Positions 16,689 through 25,537 of a stretch of DNA of 64,000 bases are shown piece after piece. The stretch is taken from NCBI RefSeq assembly GCF_035975855.1, contig NZ_CP109055.1, positions 9,424,001 to 9,488,000 on the forward strand, given 5' to 3'. Positions within the stretch are counted from its first letter, which is position 1; every line of letters starts with the position of its first letter. The notes under the pieces are model-generated. The model was not told where the DNA came from, did no database searches, and worked only from the letters and a program-made list of their open reading frames with translations. Source of the DNA: Streptomyces sp. NBC_01304. Its GTDB lineage: Bacteria; Actinomycetota; Actinomycetes; Streptomycetales; Streptomycetaceae. The position numbers were made by a program, and so were the translations under genes.

Positions 16689-18227
16689 TCAACTCCCGGA
16701 CGGGTTGTGAACGACGGTGTAGCGTTCTTCCCGCGCGGTCGTGGTCTGTTCCTCGCGGAGGCGGCCCAGGGCCTCATGCTCGGCTTTGGGAAGCAACGTG
16801 AGCTGCCGGTAGCGCGCTGAATGAGTGCACCGTGAGCGAAGCGGGCATGGGATGCAGTCCAGGGCGGAGAACTGGACGCGGATCATGGGGTCACCACGGC
16901 GTTGAGTTTCCCGCCAGGGTGGGCTGGTGCGTCCGTTTGGGCAGGTCAACTGGTGGTGCTCCCAGTCGATGTTGAAGTCATCAACGGTGTAGCCGTTGTT
17001 GGCGGACTGCCATGTGGTGTCCGTACGAACCGGGCCGAACATCTCCGTGCCGTACGCGCGGGCGGCGACTACTAGCTGGGCGTCCATGCAGGCGGTGTCC
17101 ACGAGGTGTTCAGCAGGCAAGAGGCCGCGGTTGTCCAGGTCGGCATGGATTCTTGCTGTCACCTCCATGTCCTGAACGGTGGCCGGCGTGGTGACCACCT
17201 AAGTGATCAGTGCGGCGTTGTTCGCGTGCACGTTTCGGTGAGGTGGACGTTGTATCCGAGCCACGCTGTCTCGCGCTTGATGCTGCGCCGTGCCTGTAAC
17301 TCATAGGGCGATTCCACCCGCACCGCAGCCGGCGGGAGCTCCGTGGGGCCCCGCCACCGCAGGCGGCCGCTGCCGTCGGTGCGGTACTGCTGGACCCACA
17401 CTTGCCCCAGCACCTCCACAGCCCGGATCTGCCGCAGCCACCCCGGAGCTTTCGGCGCGAAGACCGCGCAACAGCCGTATCCCGTCTCGACCGATCGTCT
17501 CGGCAAGTGCCGTACGCTCTGTGGACGACGTCTACAGGCGGTACTCCTCAACGCGCTTGGAGCAACGGTCGAACCACTCCGCCTCAACCCGGTGCACCAG
17601 CCAGTCGGGCGCCGCCGCGGCCAAGGCGTTCAGCGCCGCGCGCAGTGTTTCACCCACCAGTTCCCGGCGGTTGAGCAGCCGCAACATGGCGAGTACATGA
17701 GTGGAGTCCGTCCGAGCCTGGGCACCGTGCTGCGACAACCCCACTGCAGCTGCGGCATCCATCACGGCATGCAACAGCCGCTCCTCCTGTCCACCGGCGA
17801 GCAGGCGTGCCCGAAACTCGCTCAACACCGAGAAATCGAAGCCAGGGTCGGTCAGTTCCAGGTTCAGGGCGTACTTCCAGTCGATCCGCCCCCGCACCGC
17901 CTCGGCCGCACGGCGATCTGGCAGCCCTTCAACGAACTGCAGCACCGATACCAAAGCAAGCCTCGCCGGTGACCAGGCGGGCTGACCTCGCATGGGGAAC
18001 AGGCCCGCGAACTCCTCGTCGGCGAACAAATCCCCCAGCTCATCGCGGACGCGCATCGCCAGACTCCCCTTGGGGAACGCAGCCTTCGCGACTCGATCAG
18101 TCTCCGACGGCACGTCACCCGCGCTCCTGGGCCGCAACGACATTGTCGACTCCAACCTGTCACGACACCGGCCCCCGAGAAGCCTGTCTCGGGGGGCCGA
18201 CAACGCTACGCGCCAGGACTTCGCCAA
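16689..18227 (-). pseudogene. IS1182-family transposase, broken by two frameshifts
   Basis: The N-terminal part (FPKGSLAMRVRDELGDLF, LQFVEGLPDRRAAEAVRG, SEFRARLLAGGQEERLL) ends at a stop at 17532. The middle reads ELQARRSIKRETAWLGYNV in another frame to about 17207. The C-terminal part contains DTACMDAQLVVAARAYG and ALDCIPCPLRSRCTHSAR, a Cys motif typical of IS1182. All pieces are in order, so this is a nearly complete but decayed gene. A terminal-repeat-like sequence lies at about 16597-16625. Confidence 0.8.
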
Positions 18228-18368
18228 CAGGGTCGGTCAACTGGTGAGCTGTTTCTGTTTGTTGTGCCGGGTGCGGGCGCGCTGATCGCCCGGCTGTCGC
18301 GTTGGGTGGGCGCCGGGTTTCACGGCTCCGGCGGGGCGGTGCTTCTCGTCGGGACGGAGGTCTGTTGG

Positions 18369-19829
18369 TCAGTCGGGGGTCGGGAGGGGATTCAGCTCGG
18401 CCAGGGCGCTGGTGATGACGTCGGTTCAGGGCCAGTGCCGGTCGAATCTGAGGTGCCTGCGACGGGCGGTGGTGACGAGCTGGGCGGCGGCAGCGAAAAG
18501 GCGGAGCCGTAGTAGGCATGGCTCCCAGAGCCGGGTCTTCCCGGGCATCCAGGCGAGCAGGTCGAGCGCGAGCTGGATGATCTCCAGCCAGATCTGGTTT
18601 TGGGCAGCGTCGTGGAGAGGCAGGTTGCGCAGGCCGATGGTGCGGGCGATTCGGATGCGGTCTTCGGCACGGGCGCGTCGGCGGAGACGCAGTTCCAGGG
18701 CTTCGATCTTCTCGCCGGTGGTGTTGGTGACGGAGCAGGCCAGGCGTAGTCCGTCGGCGTCGGTAAACCGCAACCGGGCTCCAGAGTAAGGTCGTTCCTT
18801 GCAGACGATCAGCCGCATCCCCTTCGGTCAGCCCTTGAGGACGTCGCAGTCAAGCTCGGCGACCCAGGCGCCGTCACAGATTTCCCGACCCGGCTCGACG
18901 GCCACCGTCCAAGCAGAGGCGGGAACGCGCAGAACGGCCTGACGGATGGCGTCGGTGATGGTCATCCCGACCGAGTAGGACAGCCACCGGCTCTGCTAAA
19001 CGAGCCAGACCGCGAAGTCGTGTGTGCCACCACCGGAATCGGTACGTATCAGTGTCTGGCGTCCGCGCTGGTACTTCTTCGGCAGCTGGGACAGGGTGGC
19101 TTTAACGGTGCAGTTGGCCCCACCTCTTCCGGCCCGACTCGGACCCAAGCTACCGTTCGATTCCGGCTTCACTGGGCCCCAGTTGATGCCAACAGGGCTG
19201 ATGAGTGGCGGGTCCGAATGCGACCGGAACCATGCCTGTCCGATTTGTGCTGGTCCAGCGCAAGCCGGAGAAGTGGGGCCGGATGGCAGCGTTAAAGCCA
19301 ACAGGGCAAGTTGGGTCGTGGTGATGTGGTCGGCAGCGGTGTCGCTGCACGCGTTCCGGGGCCCTAGCAGCGTGGCGACCGGGTCGTCGCTGCCGCCCGC
19401 TCCGTGATCGAGCGAGGCCATCAGCGGGTGGTGCCCGAAGGTCTTCTTCCAGGTCGCGGTGGCGTCCTGCTTCTCGGAGTGGGCTAGCACGAGCACGCCG
19501 TCGATGTCCACGATCGCTTGCCCGCCCGCGTCCGGAGTCGCCATCCCGGCCAACGTCCAGACATGTTCACGGACTTGCGCCCGTGCACTGCGGATCGCCG
19601 CCAGGACCCTCGGCCCGGCCGATGCGAGGGCATCGACCAGGCGGGAGACGATGGGATCGGAGGCCACCGCGCCGAACACGGCCGGCTCGCCGCAGCATGC
19701 CCACATCAGCCAGGCAGCCCCCGCCGAGCGCGACCGGCAGGGCCACATCCAGCAGGATCTTCCCCGCATCGTGCACTGCCCACGGCTTACACCACGGAGT
19801 CAGGCCCACCGATATCGTCCATTACTTAC
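18369..19829 (-). pseudogene. IS1380-family transposase relic, second copy, carrying a MITE
   Basis: The fragment VFGAVASDPIVSRLVDALA precedes IVDIDGVLVLAHSEKQDAT and LIRTDSGGGTHDFAVWL. The C-terminal part (RTIGLRNLPLHDAAQNQIW) is in a different frame. The N-terminus is cut near 19829, where an IS701-like fragment begins. A 204-bp MITE sits inside at 19097-19300; removing it and one target duplication restores QLALSQLPKKY in frame. Frameshifts near 18830-19000 and 18430 also inactivate the gene. Confidence 0.8.
19097..19300. mobile_element. 204-bp MITE with 6-bp target duplication
   Basis: The ends are TGGCTTTAACGGTGC and the complement of TGGCTTTAACGCTGC, and imperfect similarity extends to about 27 bases (both reach GGCCCCAC). 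The target duplication ACAGGG is at 19091-19096 and 19301-19306. No internal coding sequence is present, so it is non-autonomous. The helper transposase is not in this window as far as I can see. Confidence 0.75.
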
Positions 19830-20312
19830 GTAGCCGTCGGCACCGCCGTCGAGAAGCTGGTGGCGGTCGCCGGTTTCCACGTGGCAATCGAGAAGTGCTT
19901 CCAGAGTGCCAAGGGCCACGACCAGTTCGGCCTCGACGAGCACGAAGTGCGGCGCTATCCGGGCTGGTACGGGCACATCATCCTGGCGCTGCTCGCTCAT
20001 GCCTCCTGGCGTCCAGGGTCACCACGTCGATCGAAAACGGTAATGAGGGGGCGGCAGAAGCGACACCGTCGGCCTGCCCCACTCACCGTGGGGGAGACCT
20101 GGCGCAAACTGACGGTTGTCGGCCCCGCATCGCGGTGTCGGCACGCTGACCTGGTCGCGCTGGCGCAGCCGCCACCCAGGCCAATGCCCGTGCCTACTGC
20201 CATTGCCGTAGATGCACCCATGGTTGACGCACCCTCCCGGAACCGGTCCTTGACGCCCCGCCAGCCCGCTGAACTCGAAAGAACGCTCCTGCTCAGTGGG
20301 AATTGGGATTGA
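19826..20312 (+). pseudogene. IS701-like transposase C-terminal fragment
   Basis: AVEKLVAVAGFHVAIEKCFQ, GLDEHEVRRYPGWYGHI and LTVGETWRKLTVVGP match the end of IS701-type DDE transposases, where the catalytic Glu precedes CFQ.AK. The upstream two thirds are missing at the IS1380 junction, and the tail is frameshifted. Confidence 0.65.
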
Positions 20313-20365
20313 AGAAGTCCCGCTGGCGCATTGAGGCCTTCGGCCCCCAGGGAGGAGCATGCGCT

Positions 20366-21016
20366 TCATCTCGGGACTCTTGTCGCACGGTTCGCACCAT
20401 TTCGCGCCCCAGGGTCCACGCCGTCGCCGCGCGCATCCGAAGTGTTCTGGTCACCCCGGTTCGCAGATCCGAGCAGGGGGTCCCCCTGGGGCCGACGCCC
20501 CGTGTCGGACTCGGGACTACGTGCGGCAGGGCCGGCAAAGGTGCGATCTGGCGTGTAAATGAAGCGGCTGAAATCTCCAAGCCGCGACCAACAGTCGCCT
20601 TCCAGTAGTCGATGGGTGCGACGTGCATCCTCTTCCGAGGTGCCAGCACCGAGGTGCATGCGGGTAAGCGCGAGGGCGTTGCTGTAGAGGTGCGCGGTCC
20701 AGTTCCCGTCCTCGGGGGCAAGGTTGCACAGCAACTTCGACAGCTGGGCCTGATTGCTTCCGACCGTGTTCATCGAGGCACTCCAGTCCCGGTTGGAGTG
20801 TACGAGCGCTTGAGGGCCTGCCATGCCTGCCGAGGTCGCCGATTCGGGGGCGTCCCAATGGGCTCCGAGCAGTGCCGAGCAGAAGGAGAGAACGACAACA
20901 CACAGAGCTGCGGCGGCAATGCGCAGCACCTGGACGCTCCAGTGGGGGCGGCGCGCGTGCGCAGGGCCGGGTACAGGGCTTCTAGGAGGGTGCTCAGAGG
21001 GCTGAAAGCCGTTCAT
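20366..21016 (-). CDS. Membrane-anchored exported protein, XRE-module copy 1
   Basis: 216 residues. The N-terminus is basic and Pro-rich, followed by a membrane segment (LRIAAAALCVVVLSFCSAL). The exported domain contains NRDWSASMNTVG, LSKLLCNLAPEDGNW, LALTRMHLGAG and DCWSRLGDFSRF. Exactly these blocks recur in the protein at 60223-60807, so the two are paralogs. Two Cys (in LCNLAPE and DCW) are conserved and may form a disulfide. The C-terminal 65 residues are low-complexity and differ from the paralog, possibly through a frameshift. It lies downstream of an XRE regulator and an 83-residue gene on the same strand. Function unknown. Confidence 0.65.
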   Translation of the reverse strand: MNGFQPSEHPPRSPVPGPAHARRPHWSVQVLRIAAAALCVVVLSFCSALLGAHWDAPESATSAGMAGPQALVHSNRDWSASMNTVGSNQAQLSKLLCNLAPEDGNWTAHLYSNALALTRMHLGAGTSEEDARRTHRLLEGDCWSRLGDFSRFIYTPDRTFAGPAARSPESDTGRRPQGDPLLGSANRGDQNTSDARGDGVDPGARNGANRATRVPR

Positions 21017-21098
21017 GAATGGGCCTTTCGTTTGGAGAGTTGCGGGCGCGAATCAGCAAGCCCTACAGGGTCTTGGGCAGGTCGGACCAGGGTCGGCT

Positions 21099-21350
21099 TC
21101 AGCAGACGTACATGATCCAGACTTCACCCCGGCGACGTGTTGCATCCCAAAGGCCTTGAGAGAAGGCGGGGTAGCCGCCCGACTTGACCCGCGCGACGAT
21201 TCGGTTCGCCAGTGCCGTGTTGTACGTTCCGAAGAGAACGTAGGTTCCGGTTGAGGCTCGTGCGGCATGTGCTGCTCGCTCTGCATGGAGAGCCATCACT
21301 GGGGCGTCAATACGCGGCTGCGGTGCGCGGCAGGACAGCTGGACAGGCAT
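21099..21350 (-). CDS. Small hypothetical protein (83 aa) within XRE module 1
   Basis: The ATG at 21350 has AGGAG six bases upstream, which is strong support. The protein (STGTYVLFGTYNTALANRIV, SGGYPAFSQGLWDATRR, VWIMYVC) has no signal peptide or membrane helix. It begins 32 bases after the XRE gene and ends 82 bases before the membrane protein gene, suggesting one transcript. No counterpart is visible in module copy 2. Confidence 0.6.
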   Translation of the reverse strand: MPVQLSCRAPQPRIDAPVMALHAERAAHAARASTGTYVLFGTYNTALANRIVARVKSGGYPAFSQGLWDATRRRGEVWIMYVC

Positions 21351-21382
21351 GGTGACTCCTATCGGAGGCTGGGGTGGCAAGG

Positions 21383-21754
21383 TCAGGCCGCGACAAGGGC
21401 GGTGGGGGACGCCCTTCTGGGTGCGGCGCGGCGTCTCCTGGGGTTGGACAACGCGGAGGTCTCCAGCGCGGACGCCATCGAGGACTTGACGGAGGGCGTG
21501 GCTGTGGGTGCGGTTGCGGACTGGCCTGAATCCACGACACTCAGAGGCCCTGACGCCCCGGCGAACAACTCGTCGGTGAGTACGCCCAGAGCGCGGGCAA
21601 TGCGCCATGCGGTCGTGGCGCGGGTACCGCGCTTGCCTCGCAGCAGCAGAGAGATGAAGGCCTGAGAGACCTTCGCCCGAGCAGCAAGCGTGCGTTGCGA
21701 GAAGTTCTGCAGCCGCATCAATTCTCTGAAACGGTCTGGCTCTTTTACGTGCAT
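21383..21754 (-). CDS. XRE-family helix-turn-helix regulator, module copy 1
   Basis: 123 residues from an ATG at 21754 with AAGGAGG six bases upstream. The helix-turn-helix (SQRTLAARAKVSQAFISLLL, then RGKRGTR and TAWRIARALGVLTDELF) is nearly the same as in the protein at 59724-59954. The C-terminal 50 residues are Ser/Ala/Arg-rich and disordered. It probably represses or activates its own operon. A 19-bp element conserved between the two modules lies about 50 bases upstream. Confidence 0.75.
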   Translation of the reverse strand: MHVKEPDRFRELMRLQNFSQRTLAARAKVSQAFISLLLRGKRGTRATTAWRIARALGVLTDELFAGASGPLSVVDSGQSATAPTATPSVKSSMASALETSALSNPRRRRAAPRRASPTALVAA

Positions 21755-21804
21755 GGCAGGCCTCCTTGGGGACGGCGGTGGTCCGCGAGTTGTGCAGATG
21801 GCCA

Positions 21805-21823
21805 CAGATGATCACAGTTATCA
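21805..21823 (-). promoter_or_regulatory. Conserved upstream element of XRE module 1
   Basis: TGATAACTGTGATCATCTG on the minus strand matches TGATAACAGTGGTCACCTG upstream of module 2 at 16 of 19 positions. The distance to the start codon is nearly equal (51 and 48 bases). It is a likely operator for the XRE protein or a shared promoter. The 21826-22454 stretch upstream holds no gene that I can support. Confidence 0.55.
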
Positions 21824-22454
21824 CTGGTCACGCGGCTTATCTCTCTTGTGTCACTAGTTGCTGTTATCTAGCTCTACGCGAGTGGGTTAGCGTCGGACAA
21901 GGGGAAGGTCAATCAACTGCACAGTCAAAGTCATCGCCGCTGCGTACTGCACGCGGGGTATCGCATTGCCGGCGACGCATGTGCCTGGTCATCACTCTCT
22001 GCAGGGAGTTGAGCCATGTCCGATCCCGTACTGGAGATCATCCACACCTGATGACTACAGATCCCGCCGCTCGCACACGATTTGCCGGTACAGCCAATTC
22101 GTGACCCCAACCGACTGAGCCCTCCGTACCACCCGACGTAAACCAATTCCCCGGCATCTCCGATGGGCCCATACAAGGAATTCGCTTACCTATCACCTTG
22201 AATCACCATCCGATGAGCCCATTCTTCGCGATGACCGTGACGGCCTTGACAGCTAGCGCAGAGGGAAGCTGCGGCTGGATTCCTGTTTGGCGTGGTAGGC
22301 GTGGTGCCCGGCGCCGATTCAGGCTTCTCGGGGGCGAGTTGCTGTACCGAGGTTGCTGTCGCCCGTCCGACGTCGGAGGGGGCGGAGGAGGGCAAGGTCC
22401 ATAGGAGGGCCGGGGCGAGGCATGCGCGGACTGACTGGATGCTGCGGGCGGGAT

Positions 22455-22700
22455 CATCGTGCTGACCTGGGACGGACGGAACGTTCCGGTGATCGCGCAC
22501 GCGCTGAGCCGCCACCACGAGAGGGTCCGCAAGTGGCTCCACCCGTTCAACACTCAGGACCGACGGGCTCGGGGACCGGCCCGGGTACGGGCGCAAACGC
22601 CGGAATGCCGAGGACCAACGTTCCCGCCGGAGTGGGCCTGGACGCGCTGGCCGGAACCGTTCAAGCTGAGGGCATCCAGGTCGGCCGGTCTCAGCTTCGC
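22455..22700 (+). pseudogene. IS630-family transposase fragment
   Basis: VLTWDGRNVPVIAHALSRHH and ERVRKWLHPFNTQ form the first helix-turn-helix of IS630 transposases. After a frameshift, GLDALAGTVQAEGIQVGRSQ corresponds to the second helix-turn-helix. The sequence stops matching near 22700. Only the DNA-binding third survives. Confidence 0.55.
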
Positions 22701-22727
22701 TTTTATCCCTGTGAGTGCTGGTTCGCA

Positions 22728-22913
22728 GGTCATGTGCCCGGAGGGTCCTGTCCACCACAGCCACAAGGTCTTGGGTGCCCTACTCCGGCCAGGCAGCCGG
22801 TCGACGGTGAGCTGGATCAGGGTGCCGGGAATGATCGGGCGAGGGCCGCGGCTGCCGTGTCCGTCGTGCTGCTGGGTCTTGGCATGCAGACGATGCCATA
22901 GCCGAACGGTCAC
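22728..22913 (-). pseudogene. DDE transposase fragment (IS701/NF041680-like)
   Basis: VRLWHRLHAKTQQHD, GPRPIIPGTLIQLTVDRLPG and PKTLWLWWTGP match the central part of a Streptomyces DDE transposase class (recalled as NF041680-like). Both ends are missing. It is wedged between IS630 and ISL3 fragments. Confidence 0.5.
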
Positions 22914-22965
22914 CGCGCCGTACTGATCGTCCGCGCAGGTATGGACGGCGTCCGGGGCCGGCCAG

Positions 22966-23703
22966 GTGGCGGGTTCGGGGCAGGCGAACTTCGCACCGTG
23001 GCACTCTGCCGTTCACGCACTGCTCGCCCAAGGGATGGGACTGCGTCCAATCGGTCGCAGGCTGGGGCTTGCTCGCAACACCGTGCGCCGTCTCGCCCGC
23101 GCGGCTGGCCCTGATGAGCTGCTGGTCGGACAGTGGACCGGACGCTCCAGCATCCTGGACCCCTACAAGCCGTTCCTGCATCAGCGGTGGGCCGAAGGCC
23201 AGACCATCGGTACTCGCCTGTTCGAGGAACTCCGTGAGCAAGGATTCGGAGGTGGCGACGTTGTTGTCCGCAAGTACGTCCGTCGACTGCGCGACGCGTT
23301 CCCTCACCAACAACCCGGCAGGCCACCGTCAGTGCGGAACGTGACCAGCTGGATCACTCGCCATCCCGCGAGCCTCACGGCAGAGCAGTCGGAGCATCTC
23401 AAGACCATTCTGATCCGCTGCCCGGCCCTCGAGCGGACCGCCCACCACGTCCGGGCCTTCGCCGAGCTGATGAACCAGCGAGACGGACAGCACCTTCCGC
23501 AGTGGATCGCCCGGGTCCAAGACGACGATCTGCCCGCCCTGCATACGTTCATCACCGGCCTCGGCCAGGACCTCGACGCCGTGGTCGCCGGGCTCAGCCT
23601 GCCCTACAGCTCTGGTGTCGTCGAAGGCCACAACAACCGGATGCTCAAACGCCAGATGTACGGACGCGCCAGCCTTCAACTCCAGCGAGTCCTCCTGGCC
23701 TGA
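22966..23703 (+). pseudogene. ISL3-family transposase, C-terminal half
   Basis: About 245 residues. AVHALLAQGMGLRPIGRRLG and LARNTVRRLARAAGPDELL form the internal helix-turn-helix. HLPQWIARVQDDDLPALHTF and YSSGVVEGHNNRMLKRQMYG (catalytic Glu in VEGHNN) end the DDE domain. The zinc ribbon and first catalytic Asp residues are absent, so it is inactive. Related ISL3 DNA occurs at 54370-54640. Confidence 0.75.
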
Positions 23704-23870
23704 CCTCCACTCACCCAGCGTCACCCTCCACACAAAGAGGGACTGAGCCACAATTCAGGCGTCGCCGACACGCTCTCATCCCTGTTCTCTGCCTGTGGAC
23801 GGTTGGTTGGGCGAGGTGTGGGGAGTGGAACGGCTATCGCGGGACTCTCCAGGTAGGTGACGACCGGGGG

Positions 23871-24888
23871 AGGGTGCGATGGCCGTCGGTGTCAGAGATC
23901 TTGAAGGCCGCGGCGAGCTTCTTCACGGCCGAGTTCGACCGGCCACACACACGCTCGTAGCGTTCATCGACGAGCACCGGGACCGCTTCGGTGGCGTTGA
24001 GCCGACAATCTGCCGCGTGCTCACCGAGCACGGCTGCAAGATCGCCCCTGCCACCTACTTCGCCTTGAGGAAATGCCAGTTGGCGCCCTCGCCTCGGTCC
24101 GTGCGGGACGAGAAACTCAAGGAACAGATCAAGCAGGTCTACGAGGCCAACTACCGTGGCTACGGTGCGAGGAAGGCCTGGAGTCAGCTCAACCGCCAGG
24201 GCCAGAAGGTGGCCCGCTGCTCCACCGAGCGCCTGATGCTCGAGATTGGCATCATCGGCGCCGTCCGCGGCAAGAAGGTGATCACCACGATGCCCGATCC
24301 GGCCGCGGCCAGGGCCCCGACCGCCTGGACCGCGGGTTCGTCGCTACGGCGCCGAACCGCACCTGGGTGGTCGACTTCACGCACGTCGCCGCCTGGGCGG
24401 GCATGGTCTATGTCGCCTTCGTTGTTGATACGTTCTCGCGCCACATCGTCGGCTGGTCCGCGTCGATGTCGAAGTAGATTCAACTCGTCCTGGATGCACC
24501 GGACATGAGGCTGTGGCAGCGCGACCGAGATGGCCGGCCGCCCGTTCCCGGCGAGTTGGTGCATCACTCCAACGCCGGGCTGCAATACACGTCATTTCGC
24601 TTCGCCGAACACCTCGACGCGGCCCAGATTGCGTTGTCTATCGGCTCGGTCGGTGACGACTACGACAATGTGCTCATGGAGTCGATCATCGGCCTGTCCA
24701 AGACCGAGGTCATCAAGTCGCAACGGCCGTGGAAGACGCTGGCGCACGTCGAACTCGCCACCGCCGAATGGATCGACTGGTACAACCACCGCCGACTCCA
24801 CGGCGAGATCGGGCACATCCCGCCCGTCGAATACGAAGCCAACTACTACCAAGCAACCACGAAACCCCAGATCACAGCCGACATCTGA
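23871..24888 (+). pseudogene. IS3-family transposase (orfA tail plus orfB), decayed
   Basis: The orfA tail EILKAAASFFTAEFDRP overlaps orfB (HTLVAFIDEHRDRFGGVEP, ICRVLTEHGCKIAPATYFA). OrfB is frameshifted near 24310, has a TAG at 24475-24477, and resumes with HHSNAGLQYTSFRFAEHL. The usual catalytic Asp of HHSDAG is Asn here. The first Asp (WVVDFTHVAAW) and Glu (LMESIIGLSKTE) remain. Inactive. Confidence 0.8.
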
Positions 24889-24930
24889 GATCACTACCGA
24901 ACCCGGAACGGTTCACGCAGCACGCTCTCC

Positions 24931-25410
24931 TTGCCTCTGACACCGCCTGGCCAGCGCACCACCGGCGTGATGAGCCTCTACGCCCCCGAAATCGGCAGCT
25001 TCTCCATTCCAGTCCGCGACCAAGCTGCTGCTTTCGCCGGCTACGCCGCAGGTGATCTGGGCATTGCCATCAAAATCGCCGAACAGACCCAGTTCAACGA
25101 CGATTTGCAGTCCGCCCTCGCTTCCCGCACGGTCATCGGCCAAGCCCTGGGCATCATCATGGCCCAGCAACACTGTCCCGCCGATCGGTCCTTCGAGATC
25201 CTCAGCCGCGCCTCCCAGAACCGCAACATGAAGCTCGGCGACGTGGCCACCGGAGTCGTCGCCAAGGTCAGCGGCTCCCCACCCAGCACAAGGCACCTCA
25301 GCCTTCGCGAGTCACCCCCTTGGCTCGGCCGCCACCAGCCCTGTTGTGTGGCCGCGGCAGACTTGTGCTTCCGCCCTGTACGGCCATTCCGGCGCCGCTC
25401 GCCAGGCTGA
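24931..25410 (+). pseudogene. ANTAR-domain regulator fragment
   Basis: GVMSLYAPEIGSFS and AFAGYAAGDLGIAI resemble the end of a GAF domain. ALASRTVIGQALGIIMAQQH and RSFEILSRASQNRNMKLGDV are the ANTAR RNA-binding domain. ANTAR proteins act as antiterminators controlled by the GAF part. Most of the GAF domain is missing upstream at an IS3 junction, and the last 50 residues look frameshifted. Probably not functional. Confidence 0.6.
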
Positions 25411-25537
25411 ATCTGAGGCGACAGGCCCTGCAGCCGCGCCGCTGTGCAAGTGTCTCGCGTAATCCTTGTCCCGATCCGCACACAACAGACAAAACGTCTT
25501 GCATGCGAGTGTGCGGCAGTGTCAAGGAGCCCCTCTG

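Noticed and set aside
18166..18196. Inverted repeat GGCCCCCGAGA...TCTCGGGGGGCC as a terminator
   Set aside because: It lies at the start of the IS1182 relic with no gene ending there. It may be an IS end, but this cannot be decided.
21931..22404. Short frames between XRE module 1 and the IS fragments
   Set aside because: No ribosome site, conflicting frames on both strands and no recognisable domain.
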